A stretch of 64,000 bases of DNA, from the NCBI GenBank assembly GCA_030761205.1, contig JAULJL010000028.1:19519001-19583000 (forward strand), written 5' to 3'. Shown piece after piece: positions 31,223 to 43,773 of this stretch. Every line of letters starts with the position of its first letter. The stretch's first letter is position 1. The notes beneath the pieces are model-generated. The model did no database searches. It was not told where the DNA came from and saw only the letters and a list, made by a program, of their open reading frames with translations. The stretch is from Fremontodendron californicum (taxonomy: Eukaryota; Streptophyta; Magnoliopsida; Malvales; Malvaceae). The position numbers and the translations under genes are program-made.

Positions 31223-32023
31223 CTAACCAACACCCCTTCTTGGCTTTTTAGGCTTGTCAGGCTCATACATGAAATTTTCCAAATTAATGCGTTTGAGAGG
31301 AAGCTTTCTTTGCACAACAGTGGATGCATTCTCCATTACAAGTATTATTCCATCATCCTTTGTGGTGCATATCTCATCGAGGAATGGAGCATATTTTGAT
31401 ACTTGTTGAATGGCATCCACAAACAAGTTGTTTAAGGTTTCTGGCATGTGTTGTTCATGTTCTTCCTCCATGAACTTTGCAAATCTACTAGGAAAAGGTG
31501 GAGAAGAAACATTAGTAAAAAGTGGAACCTTAAACGTTACCTCAGGTGCCGAAATACTCTTATTTCGATCTTTGGCTTCATTATCCTCAAGAATAGAATC
31601 CATCTCTAATTTTGTCTCATCCTCATCTTGTTCCTCATTCCTCAAGGTCACAATCGTAGCATTCTCCTTTGGTTTCTGGCATGTGTTGTTCATGTTCTTC
31701 CTCCATCTCTAGTTTTGAGTCATATGTGGTGGTTGAAAAAGATCTGGTTCTTGAGACCATGATTGATTGAAGCTAGATGGATGAGTGTAATTGGCATAAG
31801 GATCTACTTCTTGGTAATTTTTCGAGTAGCCATAATTAGTATGATCCCACCATCCCTCATGGTAAGTGTTTGAGTAATGATCATACTGTTGGTCTTGGAA
31901 CACTTGATGGCCTTGACATCCTCCCATGGCCAATTGTTGAACTGGGGAGGTGAGATTGGCTTGTTGATTCTCCATGTTCATGTATGCCACCAACTCTTCC
32001 AGTGTTAGATTGCTCAATTCCAT
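31223..32023 (-). pseudogene. gag: Gag-like ORF disrupted by a templated insertion
   Basis: The N-terminal part (32023 to about 31712) and C-terminal part (about 31672 to 31223) match the 312-aa protein. Between them the coiled-coil segment up to NPKEN is deleted and replaced by about 35 bases (31673-31708) that copy the plus-strand sequence TTCTGGCATGTGTTG...CTCCAT found in the same gene at 31438-31471. The frame is broken. Confidence 0.88.
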
Positions 32024-32138
32024 TGTTTTTTTTTTTTTTTTTAAATTTGAAAAGAAAAACTTGTATGTACAAGAAAATAAAACTAATTAGAACTGAAAAT
32101 AAGAATAAACCAAGTAACAAATAAACTAAAGAAAGCAA

Positions 32139-32156
32139 TCCCCGGCAACGGCGCCA
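32139..32156 (-). other. Primer binding site, tRNA-Asp
   Basis: 18-of-18 match on the minus strand. The neighbouring LTR end is missing (see 32166-34150), so this PBS could not prime a normal cycle. Confidence 0.9.
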
Positions 32157-32165
32157 AAGAAACAA

Positions 32166-34150
32166 ACTTGCACTAAAAAGATAAATTGTAAGTATAGTAG
32201 TTAGCAAGGGTCGAGTCCTCAGGGATTGGGTTTTAGTTTATAAGTTAATAGTTTAAAACTTAAATTCAAGAACAATAAAAGAAAAGGCGTTTTTGAAGCC
32301 AGATTTAAACTAAAGTAAATAATAAGAATAAGATGCAAGGCGGTATAACCAGCCAATAAAAATATATATACTAAATTAGGCGGTATAACCAGCCAATAAA
32401 AATATATATACTAAATTAGGCAGTATAACCAGCCAATAAAAATAAAACAAAGTTAATATACAAATTAGGCGGTATAACCAGCCAATAAAAATAAATATAA
32501 AAAATAAGCAAACTAAAAGTAAGAAAACAAATAAGTAAGAGGAATCAAATATGAAAAATATGGTTAAGGTTTCATTCTCCACCACTAGACATCATTAAGA
32601 ATCAATTTCAGATCTATCAATATCAACCAACTATCAAAGTTAACAACCGTAGATAACAACAAGCTCTGTTACCCCAATCTTTCCTTAGTTTGTCGTTAAA
32701 TAGAACAAGCTCTCTATTTAATCTCTAACCATTAAACAACCTAGAATAAGCTCTCTAAATTCAATTTAATGGCAGCTTTATGATGAGAAAGATAGGTTGA
32801 TCTAAGCAACAAACACATAAGCTCGGATTGTTCAACTTAGGTTATGTTCCACTTTGCAATTATTGAAAACTTGACCATAATCATTAATCACAAATTGCCA
32901 CTTATGAATAGGAAATCAAGACAATTACACGGATCAAGACTCCTAAACTAGCAATAGATAATTATCAAGATCTATCTAGTTGTACACCTAAATAAATCTA
33001 GACAACATCATGAACAATTCTTGTAGAAGAACATAAGCAACTTTGATAGAAAATTAATGATAGATAGAATCTGAAAATCAATCACAAAACATGTCTAGGG
33101 CTTTGAAATCACTCTTAACCAAATAGAAGTTTAGCCTAGCATAGGCATTATAAACATAAACATAAAATTAAAGAAAATCTAAGAAGAAAATAAAAGAAAG
33201 AAAGAAGAAGAGGAAGAATATTAATTATCCAACCTCTTGCTCTCTCTAAAGAAAACTAGAGAAAAGAAAGAAGAAGAAAACTTAGAGAATTTTATTAAAA
33301 TGGCTAATATCCTACCTATGTACAATATGATCCCTTACAATCATCCAAGGCCCTCTATTTATACACATTTTGGAGGGCTAAATGACAAGAGACAATCTTT
33401 ACAAATTTCAAAGGTAGGTATATGACGATTTTGATCAGCCAACTTGATGGTCGATTTCGTCAATATTGGAGGCCTGAGCTGATCACATGGTCTTCTAGAA
33501 AAAGGTTCCCCTATCAGTTACGGAACCATAGCCGTTGGAATCAGCTCATTTGCTGATGTGGTTAAGCAGATATGGGCAAAATACGAAAACATGTCAGCAC
33601 AGATGTCATTACACATCAGCCACCTTGATGGTCGATTTATTCAATATTGGAGGCCTGATCTGATCACATGGTCTTCTAGACAAAGGTTCCCCTATCAGTT
33701 ACGGAACCATAGCCGTTGGAATCAGCTCATTTGCTGATGTGGATAAGAATATACGGGCATAATACGAAAACATGTCAGCACAGACGTCATTGCACATCAG
33801 CCAACTTGATGGTCGATTTCGCTAGGGAAAACGACTCCGTTTTAAGAAGTGTAAAACATGAAAAAGATAGATATGCCTCTTAGCTTTGCATGGCTACAAA
33901 TTTCAGCCTTATTGCTTCAGTGAAACTCGAGATATAGCTGATATTGCAAAAGGTGTCGGAACTGAAACTGAACTGGATTTGCCCTTAATTCTAGTAATCT
34001 GAAATCACTCAAAGAAACTTGTGAAAAACACCAAAATACATAAAAATATAAAAGATCATAAACACAATTAGACTAAACAATAATAACTCGTATTTGACAC
34101 AAAACATTAATAAAACATAACTAAAAACTATATAATTATACGAGTTATCA
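32166..34150 (-). mobile_element. B LTR shared by two array units
   Basis: The terminal TGATGCACCC and about 30 following bases are replaced by AAGAAACAAA. Homology starts at CTTGCACTAAAAAG. Hairpin repeats at 32339, 32379, 32419 (mutated, GGCAGT) and 32468; TATA 33356-33363; 181-bp units from 33436 and 33617. PBS on the left and PPT on the right: it serves as 5' LTR of one unit and 3' LTR of the next. Confidence 0.88.
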
Positions 34151-36005
34151 CACCCCCACACTTAGATTGTTGCTAGTCCCTAGCAACGACTCAATAAAAA
34201 TAAAATAAGAAAATCTAATCTAATCCATTTTCGTAGGAAATCACGGTGGCACTTAGCATGTGACACAAGCCTTTAAACCCCTAGGTGTCCCTAGTGGACG
34301 AGTTTAGTCTCGTGAGGGTTTACTAGAACGATACCCACAAACATTGAAAAATTAAAATATAAATAAACTTCATATAAATAAACTACATATACTAAAAATA
34401 TTTACTTCTAATCCTTTCAATACAAATTAGAGACAATATTTGAACAAGTCTTATAAACTAATCAATAGCTTAAAAAATTTCACAAAAAATCATGCTTGAA
34501 TGTAAATTGTTTGAGTTAAGCCAATATTAGCATAACATATCTCAATCAAAATAGTGCATGTTCAAATTTAATCTCAACTTCTCAGATGGGATACTCCCTT
34601 GATTTTCACTCTTTAAAGTAGTGGTAAAGTGTTTACACTCAATCAATCTCATGAAAACACTTCTACCATATGCTTGCTTGTCCACCTATTCTCCACTAAA
34701 AGATCATGCAACTTCATAAATCAAGAGGTCTTTAATCAAGGTTGTAATGGGGCCAAGGGGTTTGTAATGTGGTTGAAGAACAAAAGGATAAAGATATCAC
34801 AAAGGTTCCAAAGAGTTCATAAAGTTTAGAGACATAAAAAGATTATACAAAGAAACTTCTCAAAACTCTTTACAAGTACATAGTCACCTAGGCCGGATAT
34901 TCATGTTGGGCCTTTTCTTCATTCTAAACAACTTTGTAATATCTTTTTTTTTTTCCACAAATTCAAGAGATGATTCATATATATATATTTTTTTTTACAT
35001 AGGAATGTATTTGCCAGTATTCCATTTCTTTTTCTCCTGACTTTTCTTTTCTTTTCCCCCCACACTTATTTCTTGTTTCTAACCAAAAAATATCCCTTGT
35101 CTTTGCTACTTGTCTCAAATCATGCTAATTCTTCTTTGGAACAAAGGTAAAGATATAAGTATATTTAGGTTAGGGACAAGTTATGGTTACCAAAGAGATA
35201 GCTTATTCAATGTAGGCTCAAATTGGTTCACTAAGGGTGTGTTCTCTTGGAACATCAATAAGGGATGGCTGTTTGGCCCTGGCTAAAAATCCTAATGCCT
35301 CTATCATATTCATGTTGTCACATGCATCAATATAGTCTCAAACGGTTTAAAGCAAGTTCTAGAGAATCATGTAATCATAAGAGCACTCAAGAAAGAAATT
35401 AGATTGATTTGTATAACGCATCAATCATTATAGGCTCAGAAACTCACAAGGATGATTATACAAGTCAGATTAAGTCTAAACATGCTTCTTTCTCAATCAA
35501 CATATCATATTAACATTGACTCATAAAATGGTTGACATCAAGCTCAATTCTCATGAAAATCTTCTCACTAATAAATCTGTTTTAGACTTATGCAATTCAT
35601 ATCTCATCATTGTATTAAAAAGGAACTAAAACACACTAAAAAATAATAATAAAGACTCATAAAAAAAAAAATAGTAGACAAAAATAAAAGAAATCCTAAA
35701 TCATTCCCCCACACTTAATTCTTACATTGTCCTCAATGTAAGTCTATTAACCCAAATGAAAGAATCATGTGTAAGAGAAAAGAACTAATAACATAAGAAT
35801 AGGAACAACTAAGACTCAAAACAAAACAAACTCATGCAACCTAAATAATACTAAAATACTAAACAAAAATTAACAAGTAAACATAAAAATAAATAAAAAT
35901 AATAAAAGGAAAAGGAAAAGAAAGCAAATCTGAGTATGGCAGGTTGGCAATTTCTTCTTTAATTGGGCTGCCTTCCCAATTAACACTTGAGTTAGTGTTT
36001 TGAAT

Positions 36006-36944
36006 CTAACCAACACCCATTCTTGGCATTTTAGGCTTGTCAGGCTCATACGTGAAATTTCCCAAATTTATGCGTTTGAGAGGAAGCTTTCTTTGCACAA
36101 CAGTGGATGCATTCTCCATTACAAGTATTATTCCATCATCCTTTGTGGTGCATATGTCATCGAGGAATGGAGCATATTTTGATACTTGTTGAATGACCTC
36201 CACAAACAAGTTGTTTAAGGTTTTCGGCATGTGTTGTTCATGTTCTTCCTCCTTGAACTTTGCAAATCTACTAGGAAAAGGTGGAGAAGAAACATTAGTA
36301 AAAAGTGAAACCTTAAACGTTACCTCAGGTGCCGAAATACTCTTATTTCGATCTTTGGCTTCATTATCCTCAAGAATAGAATCCATCTCTAATTTTGTTT
36401 CATCCTCATCTTGTTCCTCATTCTTCAAGGTCACAATAGTAGCATTCTCCTTTGGGTTAACCATCGTTTGGGCTGGGAGTTCTTCAGATCTTTGTGCTAC
36501 CCATCCCACCATACTACTAGCCAATTGGCTCATTTGCTTTTCCAAACTCTGGATGCTTGCCCTTGTTTCCTGTTGAAATTGCAAAGAATCAGTAACAAGA
36601 GAATAGACAAGATCTTCTAAAGAAGTACCTGAGTTTTGAGTCATATGTGGTGGTTGAAAAAGATCTGGTTCTTGAGACCATGATTGATTGAAGCTAGATG
36701 GATGAGTGTAATTGGCATAAGTATCTACTTCTTGGTAATTTTTCGAGTAGCCATAATTAGTATGATCCCACCATCCCTCATGGTAAGTGTTTGAGTAATG
36801 ATTATACTGTTGGTCTTGGAACACTTGATGGCCTTGACATCCTCCCATGGCCAATTGTTGAACTGGGGAGGTGAGATTGGCTTGTTGATTCTCCATGTTC
36901 ATGTATGCCACCAACTCTTCCAGTGTTAGATTGCTCAATTCCAT
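36006..36944 (-). CDS. gag: Gag-like protein, second intact 312-aa copy
   Basis: Same length and motif order as 13631-14569, with scattered substitutions (for example in the coiled coil KQMSQLASSM and in the tail PDKPKMPRMGVG). It starts at ATG 36944, directly behind a 14-A run. No frameshift or stop over 312 codons although neighbouring non-coding sequence carries indels. Again no zinc knuckle and no pol. Confidence 0.85.
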   Translation of the reverse strand: MELSNLTLEELVAYMNMENQQANLTSPVQQLAMGGCQGHQVFQDQQYNHYSNTYHEGWWDHTNYGYSKNYQEVDTYANYTHPSSFNQSWSQEPDLFQPPHMTQNSGTSLEDLVYSLVTDSLQFQQETRASIQSLEKQMSQLASSMVGWVAQRSEELPAQTMVNPKENATIVTLKNEEQDEDETKLEMDSILEDNEAKDRNKSISAPEVTFKVSLFTNVSSPPFPSRFAKFKEEEHEQHMPKTLNNLFVEVIQQVSKYAPFLDDICTTKDDGIILVMENASTVVQRKLPLKRINLGNFTYEPDKPKMPRMGVG

Positions 36945-37054
36945 TTTTTTTTTTTTTTAAATTTGAAAAGAAAAACTTGTATGTACAAGAAAATAAAACT
37001 AATTAGAACTGAAAATAAGAATAAACCAAGTAACAAATAAACTAAAGAAAGCAA

Positions 37055-37072
37055 TCCCCGGCAACGGCGCCA
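37055..37072 (-). other. Primer binding site, tRNA-Asp
   Basis: 18-of-18 match on the minus strand, six bases from the LTR terminus at 37079. Confidence 0.92.
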
Positions 37073-37078
37073 AAAATT

Positions 37079-39109
37079 TGATGCACCCAAAAACTTGATG
37101 CACCCAAAAGAGTGTATCTTATTTAACCTTGCACTAAAAAGATCAATTGTAAGTATAGTAGTTAGCAAGGGTCGAGTCCTCAGGGATTGGGTTTTAGTTT
37201 ATAAGTTAATAGTTTATAACTTACGTTCAAAGAAAACAAGAAAAGAAAAGGGGTTTTTGAAGCCAGATTTAAACTAAAGTAAATAATAAGAATAAGATGC
37301 AAGGCGGTATAACCAGCCAATAAAGATATATATACTAAATTAGGCGGTATAACCAGCCAATAAAAATATATATACTAAATTAGGCGGTATAACCAGCCAA
37401 TAATATATATACTAAATTAGGCGGTATAACCAGCCAATAAAAATAAATATAAAAAATAAGCAAACTAAAAGTAAGAAAACAAGTGAGTAAGAAGAATCAA
37501 ATATGAAAAATATGGTTAAGGTTTCATTCTCCACCACTAGACATCATTAAGAATCAATTTCAGATCTATCAATATCAACCAACTATCAAAGTTAACAACC
37601 GTAGATAACAACAAGCTCTGTTACCCCAATCTTTCCTTAGTTTGTCGTTAAATAGAACAAGCTCTCTATTTAATCTCTAACCATTAAACAACCTAGAATA
37701 AGCTCTCTAAATTCAATTTAATGGCAGCTTTATGATGAGAAAGATAGGTTGATCTAAGCAACAAACACATAAGTTCGGATTGTTCAACTTAGGTTATGTT
37801 CCACTTTGCAATTATTGAAAACTTGACCATAATCATTAATCACAAATTGCCACTTATGAATAGGAAATCAAGACAATTACACGGATCAAGACTCCTAAAC
37901 TAGCAATAGAAAATTATCAAGATCTATCTAGTTGTACACCTAAATAAATCAAGACAAACATCATGAACAATTCTTGTAGAAGAACATAAGCAACTTTGAT
38001 AGAAAATTAATGATAGATAGAATCTGAAAATCAATCACAAAACATGTCTAGGGCTTTGAAATCACCCTTAACCAAATAGAAGTTTAGCCTAGCATAGGCA
38101 TTGTAAACATAAACATAAAATTAAAGAAAATCTAAGAAGGAAATAGAAGAAAGAAAGAAGAAGAGGAAGAATATTAATTATCCAACCTCTTGCTCTCTCT
38201 AAAGAAAAAGAAAACTAGAGAAAAGAAAGAAGAAGAAAACTTAGAGAATTTTATTAAAATGGCTAATATCCTACCTATGTACAATATGATCCCTTACAAT
38301 CATCCAAGGCCCTCTATTTATACACATTTTGGAGGGCTAAATGACAAGAGACAAGCTTTACAAATTTCAAAGGTAGGTATATGACGATTTTGATCAGCCA
38401 ACTTGATGGTCGATTTCGTCAATATTGGAGGCCTGATCTGATCACATGGTCTTCTAGAAAAAGGTTCCCCTATCAGTTACGGAACCATAGCCGTTGGAAT
38501 CAGCTCATTTGCTGATGTGGTTAAGTAGATATGGGCAATATACGAAAACATGTCAGCACAGACGTCATTGCACATCAACCACCTTGATGGTCGATTTCTT
38601 AAATATTGGAGGCCTGATCTGATCACATGGTCTTCTAGACAAAGGTTTCCCTATCAGTTACGGAACTATAGCCGTTGGAATCAGCTCATTTGCTGATGTG
38701 GATAAGAAGATATGGGCATAATACGAAAACATGTCAGCACAGACATCATTGCACATCAGCCAACTTCATGGTCGATTTCGCTAGGGAAAACGACTCCGTT
38801 TTAAGAAGTGTAAAACATGAAAAAGATAGATATGCCTCTTAGCTTTGCATGGCTACAAATTTCAGCCTTATTGCTTCAGTGAAACTCGAGATATAGCTGA
38901 TATGGCAAAAGGTGTCGGAACTGAAACTGAACTGGATTTGCCCTTAATTCTAGTAATCTGAAATCACTCAAAGAAACTTTTGAAAAACACCAAAATACAT
39001 AAAAATATAAAAGATCATAAACACAATTAGACTAAACAATAATAACTCGTATTTGACACAAAACATTAATAAAACATAACTAAAAACTATATAATTATAC
39101 GAGTTATCA
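37079..39109 (-). mobile_element. B LTR shared by two array units, duplicated terminus
   Basis: The terminus TGATGCACCCAAAA occurs twice, at 37079 and 37096. Hairpin repeats at 37303, 37343, 37383 and 37420 (last interval 37). TATA 38315-38322; 181-bp units from 38395 and 38576. Private variants (CATAAGTTCGG, AATAGAAAATTATC, TTACGTTCAAAG) recur in the opposite orientation at 54968-56957. Confidence 0.9.
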
Positions 39110-39808
39110 CACCCCCACACTTAGATTGTTGCTAGTCCCTAGCAACGACTCAATAAAAATAAAATAAGAAAATCTAATCTAATCCATTTTCGTAGGAAAT
39201 TACGGTGGCACTTAACGTGTGACACAAGCCTTTAAACCCCTAGGTGTCCCTAGTGGACGAGTTTAGTCTCGTGAGGGTTTACTAGAACGATACCCACAAA
39301 CATTGAAAAACTAAAATATAAATAAACTGCATATACTAAAAATATTTACTCCTAATCCTTTCAATACAAATTAGATACAATATTTGAACAAGTCTTATAA
39401 ACTAATCAATAGCTTAAAGAATTTCACAAAAAATCATGCTTGAATGTAAATTGTTTGAGTTAAGCCAATATTAGCATAACATATCTCAATCAAAATATTG
39501 CATGTTCAAATTTAATCTCAACTTCTCACATGGGATACCCTCATGATTTTCACTCTTTAAAGTAGTGGTGAAGTGTTTACACTCAATCAATCTCATGAAA
39601 ACAGTTCTACCATATTCTTGCTTGTCCACCTATTCTCCACTATTTAGATCATACAACTTCATGAATCAAGAGGTCTTTAATCAAGGTTGTAATGGGGCCA
39701 GGGGGTTTGTAATGTGGTTGAAGAACAAAAGGATAAAGATATCACAAAGGTTCCAAAGAGTTCATAAAGTTTAGAGACATAAAAAGATCATACAAAGAAA
39801 CTTCTCAA
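39110..39808 (-). mobile_element. B internal 3' region, truncated
   Basis: PPT 39110-39122, hairpin and about 650 bases of 3' non-coding region. It ends at CTTCTCAAGACC where an inverted LTR piece begins; AAGA is shared by both partners at the join. Confidence 0.85.
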
Positions 39809-40537
39809 GACCATGTGATCAGATAAAGCCTCCAATATTGAAGAAATCGACCATCAAGTTGGCTGATGTGCAATGACGTCTGTGCTGAGCTGTTTTCGTA
39901 TTTTGCCCATATCTTCTTCTCCACATCAGCAAATGAGCTGATTCCAACGGCTATGAATCATTAACTCATAGGGGAACATTTTTCTAGAAGACCATGTGAT
40001 CAGATCAGGCCTCCAAGATTGACAAAATCGACCATCAAGTTGGCTGATCAAAATGGTCATACAATATGACGAAAATTGTTAGAAAAATGCACCCACCTAT
40101 TATACCTACCTTTGAAATTTGTAAAGCTTGTCTCTTGTCATTTAGCCCTCCAAAATGTGTATAAATAGAGGGCCTTGGATGATTGTAGAGGATCATATTG
40201 TACATAGGTAGGATATTAGCCATTTTAATAAAATTCTCTAAGTTTTCTTCTTCTTTCTTTTCTCTAGTTTTCTTTCTTTTCTCTAGTTTTCTTTTTCTTT
40301 AGAGAGAGCAAGAGGTTGGATAATTAATATTCTTCCTCTTCTTCTTTCTTTCTTTTATTTTCTTCTTAGATTTTCTTTAATTTTATGTTTATGTTTACAA
40401 TGCCTATGCTAGGCTAAACTTCTATTTGGTTAAGGGTGATTTCAAAGCCCTAAACATGTTTTATAATTGATTTTCAGATTCTATCTATCATTAATTTTCT
40501 ATCAAAGTTGCTTATGTTCTTCTACAAGAATTGTTCA
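39809..40537 (+). mobile_element. Inverted B LTR fragment (U3 to leader)
   Basis: Plus-sense piece from one 181-bp unit through the TATA box (40160-40167) into the leader, ending at GAATTGTTCAT. It is flanked on both sides by minus-sense B sequence. Confidence 0.85.
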
Positions 40538-42072
40538 TAAAAAGATAGTATCTTATTTAACCTTGCACTAAAAAGATAAATTGTAAGTATAGTAGTTAGC
40601 AAGGGTCGAGTCCTCAGGGATTGGGTTTTAGTTTATAAGTTAATAGTTTAAAACTTAAATTCAAGAACAATAAAAGAAAATGGGTTTTTGAAGCCAGATT
40701 TAAACTAAAGTAAATAATAAGAATAAGATGCAAGGCGGTATAACCAGCCAATAAAAATATATATACTAAATTAGGCGGTATAACCAGCCAATAAAAATAT
40801 ATATACTAAATTAGGCGGTATAACCAGCCAATAAAAATAAAACAAAGTTAATATACAAATTAGGCGGTATAACCAGCCAATAAAAATAAATATAAAAAAT
40901 AAGCAAACTAAAAGTAAGAAAACAAATAAGTAAGAAGAATCAAATATGAAAAATATGGTTAAGGTTTCATTCTCCACCACTAGACATCATTAAGAATCAA
41001 TTTCAGATCTATCAATATCAACCAACTATCAAAGTTAACAACCGTAGATAACAACAAGCTCTGTTACCCCAATCTTTCCTTAGTTTGTCGTTAAATAGAA
41101 CAAGCTCTCTATTTAATCTCTAACCATTAAACAACCTAGAATAAGCTCTCTAAATTCAATTTAATGGCAGCTTTATGATGAGAAAGATAGGTTGATCTAA
41201 GCAACAAACACATAAGCTCGGATTGTTCAACTTAGGTTATGTTCCACTTTGCAATTATTGAAAACTTGACCATAATCATTAATCACAAATTGCCACTTAT
41301 GAATAGGAAATCAAGACAATTACACGGATCAAGACTCCTAAACTAGCAATAGATAATTATCAAGATCTATCTAGTTGTACATCTAAACAAATCAAGACAA
41401 CATCATGAACAATTCTTGTAGAAGAACATAAGCAACTTTGATAGAAAATTAATGATAGATAGAATATGAAAATCAATCACAAAACATGTCTAGAGCTTTG
41501 AAATCACCCTTAACCAAATAGAATTTTAGCCTAGCATAGGCATTGTAAACATAAACATAAAATTAAAGAAAATCTAAGAAGAAAATAAAAGAAAGAAAGA
41601 AGAAGAGGAAGAATATTAATTATCCAACCTCTTGCTCTCTCTAAAGAAAAAGAAAACTAGAGAAAAGAAAGAAGAAGAAAACTTAGAGAATTTTATTAAA
41701 ATGGCTAATATCCTACCTATGTACAATATGATCCTCTACAATCATCCAAGGCCCTCTATTTATACACATTTTGGAAGGCTAAATGACAAGAGACAAGCTT
41801 TACAAATTTCAAAGGTAGGTATAATAGGTGGGTGAATTTTTCTAACAATTTTCGTCATATTGTATGACAATTTTGATCAGCCAACTTGATGGTCGATTTC
41901 GTCAATGTTGGAGGCCTGATCTGATCACATGGTCTTCTAGAAAAAGGTTCCCCTATCAGTTACGGATCCATAGCCGTTGGAATCAGCTCATTTGCTGATG
42001 TGGATAAGCAGATATGGGCAAAATACGAAAACAGGTCAGCACAGACGTCATTGCACATCAGCCAACTTGATG
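40538..42072 (-). mobile_element. B LTR, minus sense, truncated at both ends
   Basis: Starts at AAAAAGATAGTATCTTATT instead of the normal terminus. Hairpin repeats at 40734, 40774, 40814 and 40863; TATA 41757-41764; one 181-bp unit from 41878, then a break at 42072. Confidence 0.85.
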
Positions 42073-42115
42073 TTTCTTTGTACATTGCACATAGGTAGGA
42101 TATTAGCCATTATAT
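42073..42115. other. Junction filler with inverted LTR scrap
   Basis: About 43 bases joining two minus-sense LTR pieces. ATAGGTAGGATATTAGCCAT inside it is the plus-sense form of the LTR region just after the TATA box. Confidence 0.75.
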
Positions 42116-43773
42116 GAAAAGAAAACAAATAAGTAAGAGGAATCAAATATGAAAAATATGGTTAAGGTTTCATTCTCCACCACTAGACATCATTAAGAAT
42201 CAATTTCAGATCTATCAATATCAACCAACTATCAAAGTTAACAACCGTAGATAACAACAAGCTCTGTTACCCCAATCTTTCCTTAGTTTGTCGTTAAATA
42301 GAACAAGCTCTCTATTTAATCTCTAACCATTAAACAACCTAGAATAAGCTCTCTAAATTCAATTTAATGGCAGCTTTATGATGAGAAAGATAGGTTGATC
42401 TAAGCAACAAACACATAAGCTCGGATTGTTCAACTTAGGTTATGTTCCACTTTGCAATTATTGAAAACTTGACCATAATCATTAATCACAAATTGCCACT
42501 TATGAATAGGAAATCAAGACAATTACACGGATCAAGACTCCTAAACTAGCAATAGATAATTATCAAGATCTATCTAGTTGTACACCTAAATAAATCTAGA
42601 CAACATCATGAACAATTCTTGTAGAAGAACATAAGCAACTTTGATAGAAAATTAATGATAGATAGAATCTGAAAATCAATCACAAAACATGTCTAGGGCT
42701 TTGAAATCACCCTTAACCAAATAGAAGTTTAGCCTAGCATAGGCATTATAAACATAAACATAAAATTAAAGAAAATCTAAGAAGAAAATAAAAGAAAGAA
42801 AGAAGAAGAGGAAGAATATTAATTATCCAACCTCTTGCTCTCTCTAAAGAAAAAGAAAACTAGAGAAAAGAAAGAAAACTAGAGAAAAGAAATAAGAAGA
42901 AAACTTAGAGAATTTTATTAAAATGGCTAATATCCTACCTATGTACAATATGATCCCTTACAATCATCCAAGGCCCTCTATTTATACACATTTTGGAGGG
43001 CTAAATGACAAGAGACAAGCTTTACAAATTTCAAAGGTAGGTATATGACGATTTTGATCAGCCAACTTGATGGTCGATTTCGTCAATGTTGGAGGCCTGA
43101 TCTGATCACATGGTCTTCTAGACAAAGGTTCCCCTATCAGTTACGGAACCATAGCCATTGGAATCAGCTCATTTGCTGATGTGGTTAAGCAGATATGGGC
43201 AAAATACGAAAACATGTCAGCACAGACGTCATTACACATCAGCCACCTTGATGGTCGATTTCGTCAATATTAGAGGCCTGATCTGATCACATGGTCTTCT
43301 AGACAAAGGTTCCCCTATCAGTTACGGAACCATAGCCGTTGGAATCAGCTCATTTGCTGATGTGGATAAGAAGATATGGGCATAATACGAAAACATGTCA
43401 GCACAGACGTCATTGCACATCAGCCTACTTGATGGTCGATTTCTCTAGGGAAAACGACTCCGTTTCAAGAAGTGTAAAACAAGAAAAAGATAGATATGCC
43501 TCTTAGCTTTGCATGGCCACAAATTTCAGCCTTATTGCTTCAGTGAAACTCGAGATATAGCTGATATGGCAAAAGGTGTCGGAACTGGAACTGAACTGGA
43601 TTTGCCCTTAATTCTAGTAATCTGAAATCACTCAAAGAAACTTGTGAAAAACACCAAAATACATAAAAATATAAAAGATCATAAACACAATTAGACTAAA
43701 CAATAATAACTCGTATTTGACACAAAACAATAATAAAATATAACTAAAAACTATATAATTATACGAGTTATCA
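42116..43773 (-). mobile_element. B LTR, minus sense, lacking hairpin repeats and terminus
   Basis: Starts in the leader (AAGAAAACAAATAAG), right after the place of the hairpin array. TATA 42979-42986; 181-bp units from 43059 and 43240; U3 end at 43773 followed by a PPT. Confidence 0.87.

Larger units (their letters stand above)
29328..32158 (-). mobile_element. B internal region, array unit
   Basis: PPT 29328-29340 and hairpin, 3' non-coding region with internal polypurine-like tracts near 30217 and 30883, broken gag 31223-32023, poly(A) leader 32026-32042 and PBS 32139-32156. It lies between LTRs that it shares with both neighbours. Confidence 0.88.
34151..37078 (-). mobile_element. B internal region, array unit with intact gag
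   Basis: PPT 34151-34163 and hairpin, 3' non-coding region with polypurine-like tracts near 35056 and 35706, intact gag 36006-36944, poly(A) leader 36945-36958, PBS 37055-37072. This is the most complete unit of the array. Confidence 0.9.
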
